A DNA stretch of 64,000 nt from Anisakis pegreffii (lineage: Eukaryota; Nematoda; Chromadorea; Rhabditida; Anisakidae): assembly GCA_035041965.1 (NCBI GenBank), contig JAPYMA010000315.1, forward strand, positions 1 to 64,000, written 5' to 3'. Made by a program: the position numbers and the translations under genes. How positions within the stretch are numbered: position 1 is the first letter of the stretch; every line of letters starts with the position of its first letter. The notes under the pieces are model-generated. The model was not told where the DNA came from. It worked only from the letters and a program-made list of their open reading frames with translations, and made no database searches. Below are positions 38,339 to 50,700 of this stretch, in pieces.

Positions 38339-40212
38339 CCTGATGTGTGTGTGTGCCGCTGTAATGTCGAATGCCACTTCCCGATGCCTTTAAATATTCT
38401 CCGAATCCAATGTTCTCAAGTTTGCATAACGCATCAGATCCAATCAGCATTATTCGCATAGCTTATTCGTCAACTCCCACACATCGTGTCGGTCCAAAAT
38501 CAACATCATTTTAGTTTATTCTTCAAGTTCATTTAATATCTTCACGTACTCTTTCAAAATATTACTAACGTCATTTTGTAAACATTTTGTATTGTCTGTT
38601 TCGCCAGAATGGTAAACTTTGAGCCTGATTCATGGTGTTTGTCGAATATCTCGTTGTTGATTTTGTGATTCTGCCTAGAGTGAGTGTTTATTTTAGCTGT
38701 TAAGTATCATTCCAGACTTTTGAAACTTTGTAAATTTTTGGTTTTATCATGCGCCATCCATTATTCGTATTGTTTCTTCTGACGTCTAATGTCGTGATCG
38801 AGAAGTTGTTCTATGTGAGTTTGCATTGATTACATTATCAAAAATAATTACACAAGAGCAGTTTTGGCCATCAGTAAGCAAACTCATGTAATTATAAGGG
38901 TAATAATGATGATGTTAATAGCTGCAAAATGAAAGCAACACTTGCAATAAGATTATCAGTGTAGCAGCATTCTCACTCATATCACCAGAATTATCAAAAG
39001 CAATATGCAACGAATGCACTTCGAAAATGTTTGGAATGACAGATATGAAATGATGTTTCATTGATATTCAGCGATCGTGTTCCAGCTAAGTGGACAGATA
39101 TGAATGCAAAAGATTGTTACGTGAATTAATAAGGGGAACATGCCCCGGTTGATGGGTGACAGCGATTGATAAATCTCTTATAAACTGCTTTGATAGATAT
39201 GCAACAACATCTCATCATTATCATTATCAGTGTAGCATCGAAACTTGTTCACTGTGTGTGATCATATTTAATTGATTCTTACTAGCATTGCAATCACTAT
39301 TGCTGTTGGCATTATTGTTATTCCTATCAACACAACGTTCCTTTTTGATTTGTTCGTGGAAGTAGATCAAGAACGATGTGGTTGAAATTTGAAAGGATTT
39401 TTGAGTCTGAAATCAATATTCCGTCGTCGGTTCAACGGCGGATTACCACTGGATGACAGCCAGGATTATTAATTTTAAGGGCAGTTCAGATGGAGGGGAA
39501 TGAGAGAGACGTTTGTAAATGCAATTTTCATTGACGGAGCCCTAGGGCATCCGCATGAAACACTTTTTCACCATATAAAATCTAACCGTCTTTGTGCAAA
39601 TCTTTTATCACTCTAACCAATCTTCCGTTCTTCAAACTACTGTCAACGTCCCCATCTCCGGTTTCGAACATCAACCGTATGGGTTTTGTTCATTTCATTT
39701 ATCTTTCTCCTTTAAAAACAATGCGATGTTAATTCCTTGTGTGAATCAATATTATCTTTAGAGTGATCACATTCGTTATCATTTTTGCTACCAACATTGA
39801 TTTTGCCTGTGCTGTTGTTGCGCTTGTTCAATTTCCATTCTCAAAACCGTTCTCCTCAATGTGGTTACGAGAAATGAATTGTAGCGAGGTCGAGCTTCAA
39901 TGAAGTGCAAAAGCAAGTGTGAAACGCAAGTGATTAGTGTTTTTGTTTGATGATGGTGTTAAGCGTCACATATACGTTCGAAGTTCAGTAGGCTTCCGAG
40001 GGTATAGGGCTGCAGTCACGGAGAATGAGAGTGTAGATATACGAGGTGCACAACTGCTGTTGACTTCCGTTGATAAGTTAATTTGACATGCAAGTTCGAA
40101 GAAATCGAAAATGTGGAAATAGCCACAAAATGTCATTTTTTCATATATAATAGAGCTACTCAAGTTATACTCGGTATTGTTATAATTAGAATTTAAATCA
40201 TTTGTTTAGCAC

Positions 40213-40498
40213 AGAAAGTACCTGGATTGGCCAGGCTATCAAACGTATGCAATGTTGCTGGCCACAATATTCGCGTTTCTGTTCGCACTTTTTTAGTCTT
40301 GATTGACGCCATCCCGCCCCGCTAGCTAGGTGAACAGGCCAACCGAACACAACCAAATAATTACTTTCAATTAGTTGTCGTGTACACTTTGCATAATTAA
40401 ACATAGCTATATATCAATCCAATAAATAATCATTACACTAATAGAATAAATTTTCCGCCGATCGCTCACAACGACTGACAAAACAACCAGTCGATGTG
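40213..40498. repeat. Dispersed repeat copy, intergenic
   Basis: Begins TACCTGGATTGGCCAGGCTA and ends GCCGATCGCTCACAACGACTG…, in the same order as the FPGS-intron copy at 34025-34285. The 3' half also matches 13711-13830. No flanking target duplication was clear. Confidence 0.75.
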
Positions 40499-43130
40499 TA
40501 AGGAAGATTTATTAATTTCTGTGGTTGACAGGGGATGTCAACCAATGAATCTTAATTCATGTTCCTGTTTCGGATTGAAAAGCGCCTTCTTCAATATGGC
40601 TCTTCTGAATCGTTTCGTTGGTTCCAGTCAAATCAACGTCCAGTATACTCCAGATGCTGATATACTCAGACTAGTCTGGAAAGAAGCTGTCGCTTAACGT
40701 TATGTTAACGCTAGTCACAATGTTTTTAAAAATCCAATACTTTTGAGTATCCACTATCGGGAAGGAATGAAAAATCATTTCAATTTTCAAGAGATTTGTT
40801 GTTGAGACTGTTGGTGTTATCGAGGAAATTAATTCATTTTGATTAAGGAAGTCGATTGAAAATCACTTTTTTCAAACTGTTGTTTAATGAGCAACTATGG
40901 AAAAAAGCAGTCAACATTAATTCACCAACTCCGTTCGTCACCTTGATATCCTCAATTTGGCCGTGAAGGAGGAGCCTCCCCTGTTCCTCCTCTTACCCCC
41001 TCCCGCCTCCAGTGAAAACCACTTGACGAAACCATACGATTGATTGATGAAATGAATTATAATTATCGTTATTGACATGATTCATCTTAATTCACTATCA
41101 AAATTCCTTTCCAGTCCTTCTTCCCCTTTCTTGAATCTAACAACAAATGAAAATTTGCAACGATCCTCCCATCACCCCTCTGTTCCTAAATCTCTTATTC
41201 CTTCATTTTTAATCTCAAATCAAATCATTTTTTGAATTTATTCCTTTTTCATCATTCAGATTAATGCATTTACTCAATTATTCAGTCAAGTTAGGTTTCG
41301 ATTTGTCTATTGATATTATTTATTCACACGCGATTTGTTTTGATGTCTACTATCGTATTAAGAACATCTCCCTTCAACCACTCGCTTCTTCACGTGTCAA
41401 TCGCTCGTCGCATGCAATTAATTCGCCATCCAATTTAATTCGTTCTTCTATCTAACCTGAAACCGTATAAGGATAAGACTCGTTTCATATGATCATCAAA
41501 TGGAGCAATCATCGCTGCGCGAGCATTATCTTGAAATGCATTTATTTTTTAATATCCAATCATATTCATTGATCTCTCGTGGACATATTGATTTCTATTC
41601 ATTCATTTCCATGATGTTTGTAAAATTCCTCTTACCATCAATTCTTCATGAATGATCGCGAATAGTTGAATTTTAAGTTTCGAAATCTATTTCTTGCGTG
41701 TGGGCTTCAACATATGAGCACCTTAGTTGAATGCTTTTTAGTTCGTTCATGATTTTTCAAGACTTCCTGCACATTGCTTTTATAGTTTTCAGTGAGAAAT
41801 ATTTGCCATTGTTCGGATTCCTTCAATTTTCTACGTTTTCCACACAGAAACATTACTATCCCCCATAATTTTTTCGTATGATTTATACGAGTGTTAAAAT
41901 GTGTCAAGCATCATTTTATCGCATCAAATATCTTTTATCACCTTAATCCGAGTATCTTATTGATGCGTTCTACTAAACAAATCATTAGTACTTTTCTCAT
42001 TCAGTTATCAAATTCATTTTCATTCAATTGTTTGGTTATTCTGTTGATGTGCGGACATTTTTATTTTGAAGCTGATATTTTAGTGGGCACCAGTACCCCT
42101 CATCACCTGCACTTGTTCGTTTATTCTGAACGCGAATCAGCATTCGTACATATCATATCACTTATTTGCGCTGTTTGATAAAGGAACGGGGAACAAAAAT
42201 TCCGATTTTTGATTAGTGAACGAAACCTAAAATGAGATGAACATGTGTGGTGGATGGGAGGGGGGATGTTTTTGAGAAGATAGACGACTGAAACTGAATC
42301 AAATAGAATGGAACGATTCGAAATGAAATCAGATTATGATGTGAAAAAACGAAAGAAGTTTTCGAAGGTGGATAATAAATAAAGTAGATGCGATGACGAG
42401 TGTCGAGTGTGTTTGGGTGTGAAGGATGCATTTGGTTCATTAATGCATCAATACGCATTTATTTCATGTATTTCAATCCGGTTTCACATATTTTCACTTA
42501 TGTTCGTTAGATTTCGATTTCTGTCGTCGATTACATGCATACACTGATAGGTTGGAATACATAGATACGTGAAACTTTACGGACGACAAAAAAGGATCTC
42601 ATGCAAATTTGGCATCGAATACATCTCACTTATGGAATTAATTCACGAGCATTTCATGTGGCTACGAACCATGAACCCAGATCATATGTAACTCTCGATT
42701 CTTACTCTGAATGAATTCAGTGTTGATGTCGTACACGATTTGCCAATTACAAGAATATTATCATTTTGAATGAATGCAATCAATGAATGCAGTCTAGTCT
42801 CAGTGCCTATTGTAATCATAATAATTATTAGTTTGCTTGATTGTTGATTTAAACCTTTAGTAATAAACTTCTTAAGCAGTGATTCCATCCACTCTCATAA
42901 TACCAATATTTTTAATGATTCGAACAAACAAGAGATGATTAACCAATAATCTTGGATTGATTCAGTCAACATTACATCGATTCCTTATTGTTAGAATCGA
43001 TGAGCATTAACTCTCTACTGATCTGTTTCGTTCTCATGTGAGGCACTCAGACTAGGCTGCAAACAATTGTATCTTTAAAATATTACTGCCGCGTCCACAC
43101 TTTTCAATCTGATCGTTTCACCTTTCTCGA

Positions 43131-43132
<2 letters not shown>

Positions 43133-43210
<78 letters not shown>
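43133..43210. repeat. (TA)39 microsatellite
   Basis: An uninterrupted run of about 39 TA units, ending 226 bases before the LBP/BPI start codon at 43437. It is likely to vary in length between individuals and to be prone to sequencing slippage. Confidence 0.98.
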
Positions 43211-43214
<4 letters not shown>

Positions 43215-43436
43215 AAATCATTGCTTTTCAGGTAGACGTTTTGGATAAGTGCTTTTTCGAGCAAAAACCGGAAGAGCAGGAATAAGGAGAAAATCGAAAT
43301 TGAAATAAGAATAAAAAGCAAAGATTGACTCTGCGAACGATAGATCTAACTACCTTATTAAACCACACGTCTGTCTTCAAACGACATCCCACAATATCAG
43401 CACTCAGCTCTCATCTCTCAATTCAACAGATGCAAA

Positions 43437-46400
43437 ATGTTTCTTGTGAAATCAACATCTTTATACGTTCACATTTCTTTGTTCTGCTCGATTATTTTCA
43501 TTCACAAAGTCAACTCGCAATTTTCTCAATGTAAGTTATTTTGAAAATAAAACTTCATTTTAGAGCCAAACTAGAGAAAATAAATCGATTTCTAGGAGTG
43601 TTCATTTGATGCAATAATGATTTATGGAAAATATTTGACGCATTTGTGAATTTCATGATTTAGCTATGTGGTATAAGTTCATTGTCAATTCATCAGTTTC
43701 AAGCGTCATATGCAAATTTCTATGAATAAGTTGAATGAACATCACTGGAATTCGTACAGCACATGAATCATGATTATGCCAAATTTTAATTTCATTTCAA
43801 ATTCCATCGCGTATTTGAAACACTCGTAGATAATCGCTCGCGACAGTGACAGATCGCTCACAACTAATTCTTTCTCAAAACTTGAACAGTTAAAATTGGA
43901 AAGCGCCACGGATTCGGTTTTTCCTATTATTTTGGATGATAAGTACGGAATACCATATTTAATTTAATGCTTGATTAAGTGAATATTATCTGAAAACTTT
44001 TGCTTTGGATGAGTCATAAGCGTAAGAACCAAAAAGTATTTGTTGGTTACTGAAACTGAGATTAGTAGTTTGATGTTGCGCGATTTCCATTTGGATGCGA
44101 GTTTCTTTTAGCTATGAGTGTTATTTTAATTATCAAAAACATTTCATATGTGAAATCGACTTCAATATCTAAGTAGTGTTACTTTAACAACATTGCTATA
44201 TTCTTTTGTTTAGCGAATAGCTCATCGTCAGAAATAGAGACGAATGCTGGTTTTGTGACAAGAATCAACCAGAAAGGATTGGATTTGATGGCAGATTTTT
44301 TGAGTGAACGAGTTGGCAGGATTATGAATCACGGCGAAGTTTTCTTCAATTACTCAGGACAACTCTCTGAGCAAGTGAATATAATTGGTTCATTTATTTT
44401 AATTTGAACTGTTAACTGAGTATAAACTGAAACTATCATGACTGTCAAATTTTGAATCTATGAAGAACAGTGAATTGATGTGATAGATCTCTCGTAATGA
44501 ACCCAAATATCAAATTCTTATGCAGAAATGTCTCAGAATTAGTCTTCAAATTGCATACAGCTAAAAATCATTACTTGGCCCAATTGTGTACAATTTAATG
44601 GATGTTCCACGATTCGATATATATATTAAGCTTTATAGGTATCATTTGGAATGATCTCATCTAGGATCATTCACTTCGATAGAGCATCGTTTAAATCGCA
44701 GTTGTTTGCATCGCCCACTGACAAACAGCTCATCTGGAGGGTTCGCTTAATTTGATTCTGTTCAGTTACCTTTGTTTCTGTTCAGATGCATGTTTCATTT
44801 GTTTGCTCACTTTCAACTGACAAGTCGGTTTCGTATTGCCAGGTATGAATAAGTCGGTTTTAAGGGATCCGATTTCTCGACGTCTATTGAGACCATCTTC
44901 AACGTGCTCAGTAGCGGGGTTGAGATTTTTGGCAATTCAGTTTTGAATGTTGACAGGTAATAACATCAGTATTCTAGTAATCAGTGTTATTCTTCGATAT
45001 TCATTAATCTTTAATATTCAAAGATCAAATCAATTGAATTTCACCGGTTTCATTCAAATGCTCCACTAGTTTTGTATTGTGCTATTGTCATTACAGGGCT
45101 GTGATAAAAATCCATCTGACAACAGCTATAAATGAAGATGGACATTTAAAAACGGATTTATTCGAATGCTTTGTTGATCCAGAATCGGTAAAGATGAATT
45201 TTAGTGAAACCGATTCAATCGTGTTAACTAATTATATCGATTATATCAATGATTATGCACGCTCTCAAATTCAGGAGGTTTACTCTTTTCGATCTTCATT
45301 CGCTCAACATGATCTTCTTTTCGATCATGTTCAATGCTCTTGAATCTCATGATATTTTATGCTATTGTCATATCCATGTGATGGTGCATGGACAGCGGCA
45401 CTCATAAGGTTTCTTTATCACACACGTATGTGGCTCTCTTCGGGTGACATTCTTTCAAAATATGTTAGCCGCGATGTGTTTTCGATGTAGTTCTCTATGC
45501 ACAGTAAGTCAGCAATCCAATTCTAAAACTTAGATTGAAGTTTGGTAGTGGCATTCTCACCATCTTGATACCTCTTTTATGTTAATGACCGATCGGCATT
45601 AGTTAGGATTCACGGACAACATCACTGATTGCGTGGAGGTGTGAAGAGATGTATCAGTTCTTTACAGCTTTCTGATATATTCCTTATCACAACTCGCAGA
45701 TCTGGGCTTAATGAGCTGGAGCAGTTGGTGTATTTCTCAGAATGCATTCCTCAAGAGATGTATTTTCCCTGAATATCTACAAGTGTCCGTTTTCAGAGGG
45801 GTCCATTCAAACGCACAATTATTAAGAGGGAGGGAGAAAGGAGGTAATGGAAGTCAGCCATCTTATAGTTATCACAATCGTAATAATCAGGCGATGATTG
45901 CAGTTAATTATTCTCAGATGCGAATATTATTCACGAGGCGATTTCTTTTTCAGATTCTTTGTTCAACTTTCGACACGCATCTCGTACCAGTTATATCGAA
46001 TCGTCTTATGAATACACCAATGAGCGCTGCACTTTTTGATCAGTATTTTCTTAACTATGCTCTTCTAGAAACACCGCGATACACGAACAATTTCGTCGAA
46101 TTGAAGCATCGTGGCAATTCGTTTGGTATTCTAAGGCAGGGTAACATTGTTTAATGTTATTTTAGTGACATTATGAGTGGAACATCAGAATATTGCACTG
46201 ATCAGTATTGGTCAATAACGTCGTGGTCAATAACAACTTTGCTCTTCATTAGCCAAACTGGAAATTTTTCATGCGGCTGAAAACGGTTCAATCTTACAAT
46301 TAGCAGTATTAAGAGAATTTTACAAGTTTCATTGTCAGGTCGCAATCGATTGAATGATTTCCGACTACCATTTCGGCCTGTATCATTCCCGGTACCATCC

Positions 46401-47756
46401 AAATCACATGGAATGGTTGACTTTTACATGTCAAATTATACGTTGTCAAGTTTATTGTATTGGATGGATCAATACAAACAATTTAATTATGAAATTAGTA
46501 AAAAATCGATTAACAGTTCTACGATAGTTGGTTATTTGAAGAGTGAATGTGGAAGCGCAGAGGTTTGTGCCGGAACTCTTTTCCCAGGTTCGTTGAGAAT
46601 TTACTTTTCATTTGCCGTATTGCACTTATTGACTGGTATCTTTCAGTCCTATTATCTAGTCATAGATTTGATTCGTTCAACTTTTGTATTCAACATTATT
46701 CTTCCTGAAAGCCGTTGCTTGAATTCTTTCACCTTTTGAGATTGTGTTACGAGTCAAATGCTTGGTAAATTTGAGTACAAAGGGATAGATCTATTACTAC
46801 CACCATAACATCTATTACTATCATTCGTTCAATTTTTGTTATTAAATCAGTAGGTGTTATGAATAAAACTGATCGATATTTATAGCATTAGCTGCGAAAT
46901 ATCCGAACGGAATTGTGCAAATACGAACGCATACTATCACATATCCACGTGTAAGATTAGATGAAGGCAAAGCTTTTATCACAATGGATAGTCGTGTAGA
47001 GGCTTCAGTTCAGGTTCATGTTTGATTTCAGTTGCTTCTTTGAAATGTTGCTGATATGATCAATGGGTGATTGGTTATGCTATATGTGCGATTATGTTGT
47101 CATGATGGGTTTTCATTTAATTGCAGCAACCGAATCGAATTGAACGCTTCCTAACAGCGAGTATGTCAGTGGAAATGAACCTGAAGAAGGTGACGTTCAA
47201 TGATTACACACTCAAAGGAGAGATGAGAATTAATAAATTTCGTATTTTCGATGTTAACAGTATGGTTGATGGCATTGATGCAACAAGTCTTGAATTCCTT
47301 GTCAGTGCTCTTAATGAGCTCGTCATCGGCGATCAAATAGCTAAGCGATTACAGCGTGGTTCGTTCTTTTGATTCACTCATAACAAGGATATAATCCGAT
47401 AACCTGACTGATTACTGACTATATTCGGTACTTCGATAAAAAGTCTGGTGTTTAATAGATACCGATGAAAGACGATTGCTGCTTTCAAATCCTTTTAGAA
47501 CGCCTCTATTGATTTTGGTTCGTTGTGAGGGTTGAAAATCGCAATGTTATATTTGGATATGATTTGAATGAATCACTGTCTGTGTTCAGGTGTAAAGTTT
47601 CCGATAATATTCGACTTTACTCAACGCTCCTCAGAAGTCACATTCGAGAGGAATAGGATACGAATATCGGTTGATTATTGTTTCGATGCAAATTGCAACG
47701 ACATTGCTGAGAATCAGGATAACATTGATTACTATGACAATATACAATCACTGTAA
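43437..47756 (+). CDS. Secreted LBP/BPI/CETP-family lipid-binding protein
   Basis: This family holds lipids in an elongated two-barrel fold; vertebrate members bind bacterial lipopolysaccharide or carry plasma lipids. Exons in phase: 43437-43530, 44214-44374, 44639-44740, 44786-44827, 44865-44956, 45097-45277, 45954-46140, 46339-46587, 46886-47013, 47127-47358, 47590-47756; about 544 residues. The first exon is a hydrophobic signal peptide. NAGFVTRINQKGLDLMADFL is the hallmark start of the N-terminal barrel. Cysteines in FECF and ILCSTF are 39 residues apart, like the conserved BPI disulfide (40 apart). The C-terminal barrel includes VDFYMSNYTLSSLLYWMDQ, AAKYPNGIVQIRT and LEFLVSALNELVIGDQIAKRL. 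A further exon between 44375 and 44638 cannot be excluded; the intron 44828-44864 is only 37 bases and its donor is a guess. Substrate and role in immunity are unknown. Confidence 0.88.
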
Positions 47757-50700
47757 CATCTTTCTATCAACAAATCCTGTTCAACTTTTACCTTCATTTA
47801 CGTTAACGAGTATATATATCATATATGTATTATATCTATACTCCGTTAACGTTCTAATTTCACAGCGTAGTTTTCATCTCTGTACCTCAAAAATATCTGG
47901 AATATTGCTGATTGAAAATAACTCTGTTGATTCATTTGGGCACTAATTTGCTTAAAAATATATTATTTACTTTGATATTCAAACGGAACATGTTAAAAAA
48001 TTACTGTGTTATGGCTACTTTCATCAAAATATTGAATCTGTTTTCATGAAATGTGTTTATCGAAAAAAAGAGGAACTTTCATCATATTCACTTGTTTAAC
48101 GACCCAAATTTCGTCTAGTTTGCCTTGATCAGACCTTATCTTGATAGTTATATTTTTATTTGATTTCTTATGGATCAGTGGAACATTGTGAACGTTAGCG
48201 ACTTTGATGAGAGGTTTTTGCAAAATGTAAAGTTGTAGTGGATTGTCTAAAGGGAGCAAGCCTAGGCTGTCTACAATTTTATTATCGTTTTCCTACCAGT
48301 TACTTCATTTGTCGGGTAAAGAATGGAACGCGACTAGACATGGTTTGTGACAATGCGATGTGAAAAAACATCGGTTGTACAGATAAATGTTAATAAGATG
48401 TAGTTATTTGTTGCTTTCAAAGGTTTGTTTGTATATATTTAGTGAATGTGTTCGAGATGGCTGTTGTGATATAAGGGTCATGCCTTCTGATACGTTTCTT
48501 CATTATAATTTTATTTTGCATTGATAAATGCTGCTGCATTCACTCGAAACTTCATGCACTCACTGATTGTTTATTACGTTTGTAGTTTACATAGAATCGT
48601 TTAAAAGTTTTTGCTGGTGAATCTATCCGTTCAACTGAATATTCGTCATCTTTGGATTCGTTGTAATTGCGACGTTCCAAGATCAACTTAGAATCCAGAA
48701 TTCAACGGTTGAAACTTCAAGACGTACCGTCAAAAATGCGCAGTGAACCATGAAAGCAGAAATGTTAGCCTGCAAGCCAGAACCATCTTGTCAGTTTATC
48801 ATTAGGCATGCGTTTGCTTTAAATTTCAGAATGAAACTTTCGTAAGTTCTGACGTGGTAATGTTTGCATATTCAAACTCGTTAGCGGAATGTAAAAGATG
48901 AACTCTTCATTTTGCATATGTCAATGAATTAATTCTTTGAATTGGAAACAATTACTCCTTACAATTAGAAAGAATGACATAAATTTCTCGGCGATCTTTC
49001 TGCGGCTTATGAGTGTGCACCTTGTTCAGAGTGTGCGTATGGTTACGATTGATTTCTGATCAGAGAGAACGAATACGTTCTCTTCACTTGGAATCTCTGC
49101 CAAAGTGAATGACAACGAAATGAAAATTCATAAAAATAAGGCATTAAAGATGTTGCATGCCAGCCTACAATTAATCGTTCCATTAAACAATGCTGCTCAA
49201 ATTCAGGCGTTTTCGCACTGAATGTTGTTATGACTGATTTAATAAAATGCCACAAAAGAGCCCTAATTCAATATATAGAGCATGTATTCATGAATTGTAT
49301 TCCTGAAAAGTAATAATCAAAGTAGCAAGATTGCATTTCAGTGTGGACGTGTTTAATCTCGAAAACAACTATGATACTTATTGCACTTACTATTAGCAAT
49401 CAAATTGATTGAACCAACTGGAGATTTTCTGAAACATATAAGTGATTTCTTGAATAAGCCATTAATTTTATTAAAGTGGTTTGATTGACTTTAGCGATAG
49501 TGTTCGAATAAATTAATTATTTTGAATTTAAATAAATTGAGAATTTCTTTGAGGATTTAATAATCGCATGAAGCATTCATAAAAGCTTTTATATGAAATA
49601 AATAATGCGATTGCTTGTATCGAAGAATTACGATAGTTGCGAGACTACCGTAAGTTATCGAGATTTATTTGATTTCGTCAACAGATTAATTATCGTTTTA
49701 TTGTATGAGTTCGAACACGAAGTATGTCGTTCACATGGAATAAGCGATATTCATTTGGAGAACCACTGATTACAGTGATAGATGGATGGAGTCGGTGCAA
49801 CAAGTACAAAAATGCACGATTTTAAAGTTACGCACATAAAGTAATTCATCCGCCTCCAATTAATTAACGGCATTGAAATCCAGCATTAAGATATGCTTAT
49901 GGCAATGAACTAGGTGCTATAACAACTGCAAGTTACCTTATCAACGATATGAATTCGCAGTAATAAGCAACTAATTACACGACGACAGATGCATAGAGCG
50001 AACGGATGTATCATGGGCAACACACAGTCATAAATAGTATATCAAGGAGTGATATAGAGGTTGAATCAAGCATTCATTGGCAATTCTGAAAAAGCGGTAT
50101 AAATTGTAAGCATTTAATTGAATCGGACACTCCATACGAGTGTCTGCTTATTGCACAAGCTGCTTATTTCCTCATATTCACATTCCCAAACACCTTCGAA
50201 CATAACTCATATAATTGCACTCACTAATTTATATCGTCACAGCGAATGTCGAATGACTGTTCGGATGTCTACATCACACCACCATGGCGGCAGAACTCTC
50301 GAGGTAAATGAAGGTTTATCTGTGAAGTTGCAATTTATTCCCAGTTGACATTCCATAAGTACAAAATATTACCTCATTCCCTCTTCAAAAAATCAGTTTC
50401 GATGCATTCAACTGAATACCAAATACTTTATTGAATAGTTATGTTCAGCGATTAACTTTTCGACAAATATTAGCATTGCATAATTAATTTCAGTCTCAAT
50501 CTTATAGAAGCAATTATCATTCCAACTAGGTTTTATTCATTTGTTGTTCGACTTTGGATATACAGAACATGTCTGAAACCTTCTGGATATATAGAACAAG
50601 ATTCTGTATATATATCCTCAGCAAAGCGGTAATAATATTATCATTTTAATTTCAAATGAAGCTCACATCCACCTGTTTTCAGTCGATGAAGCTGAAGGTC

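Larger units (their letters stand above)
38339..43436. other. Gap upstream of both TSP1 and LBP/BPI genes; no gene seen
   Basis: The flanking genes diverge from this 5.1 kb, so both promoters should lie in it. No recognisable protein on either strand. It contains the dispersed repeat copy at 40213-40498, C-rich tracts near 40970-41010, and the long TA tract at 43133. A 67-codon frame at 40494-40697 starts inside the repeat edge and matches nothing I know. Confidence 0.4.

Noticed and set aside
43118..43321. Minus-strand open frame with a long Tyr-Ile run
   Set aside because: It is the translation of the TA microsatellite, not a gene.
45711..45953. In-frame extension upstream of LBP/BPI exon 45954
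   Set aside because: The frame is open, but the sequence does not fit the family and a strong TTTTTCAG acceptor ends at 45953 in the right phase.
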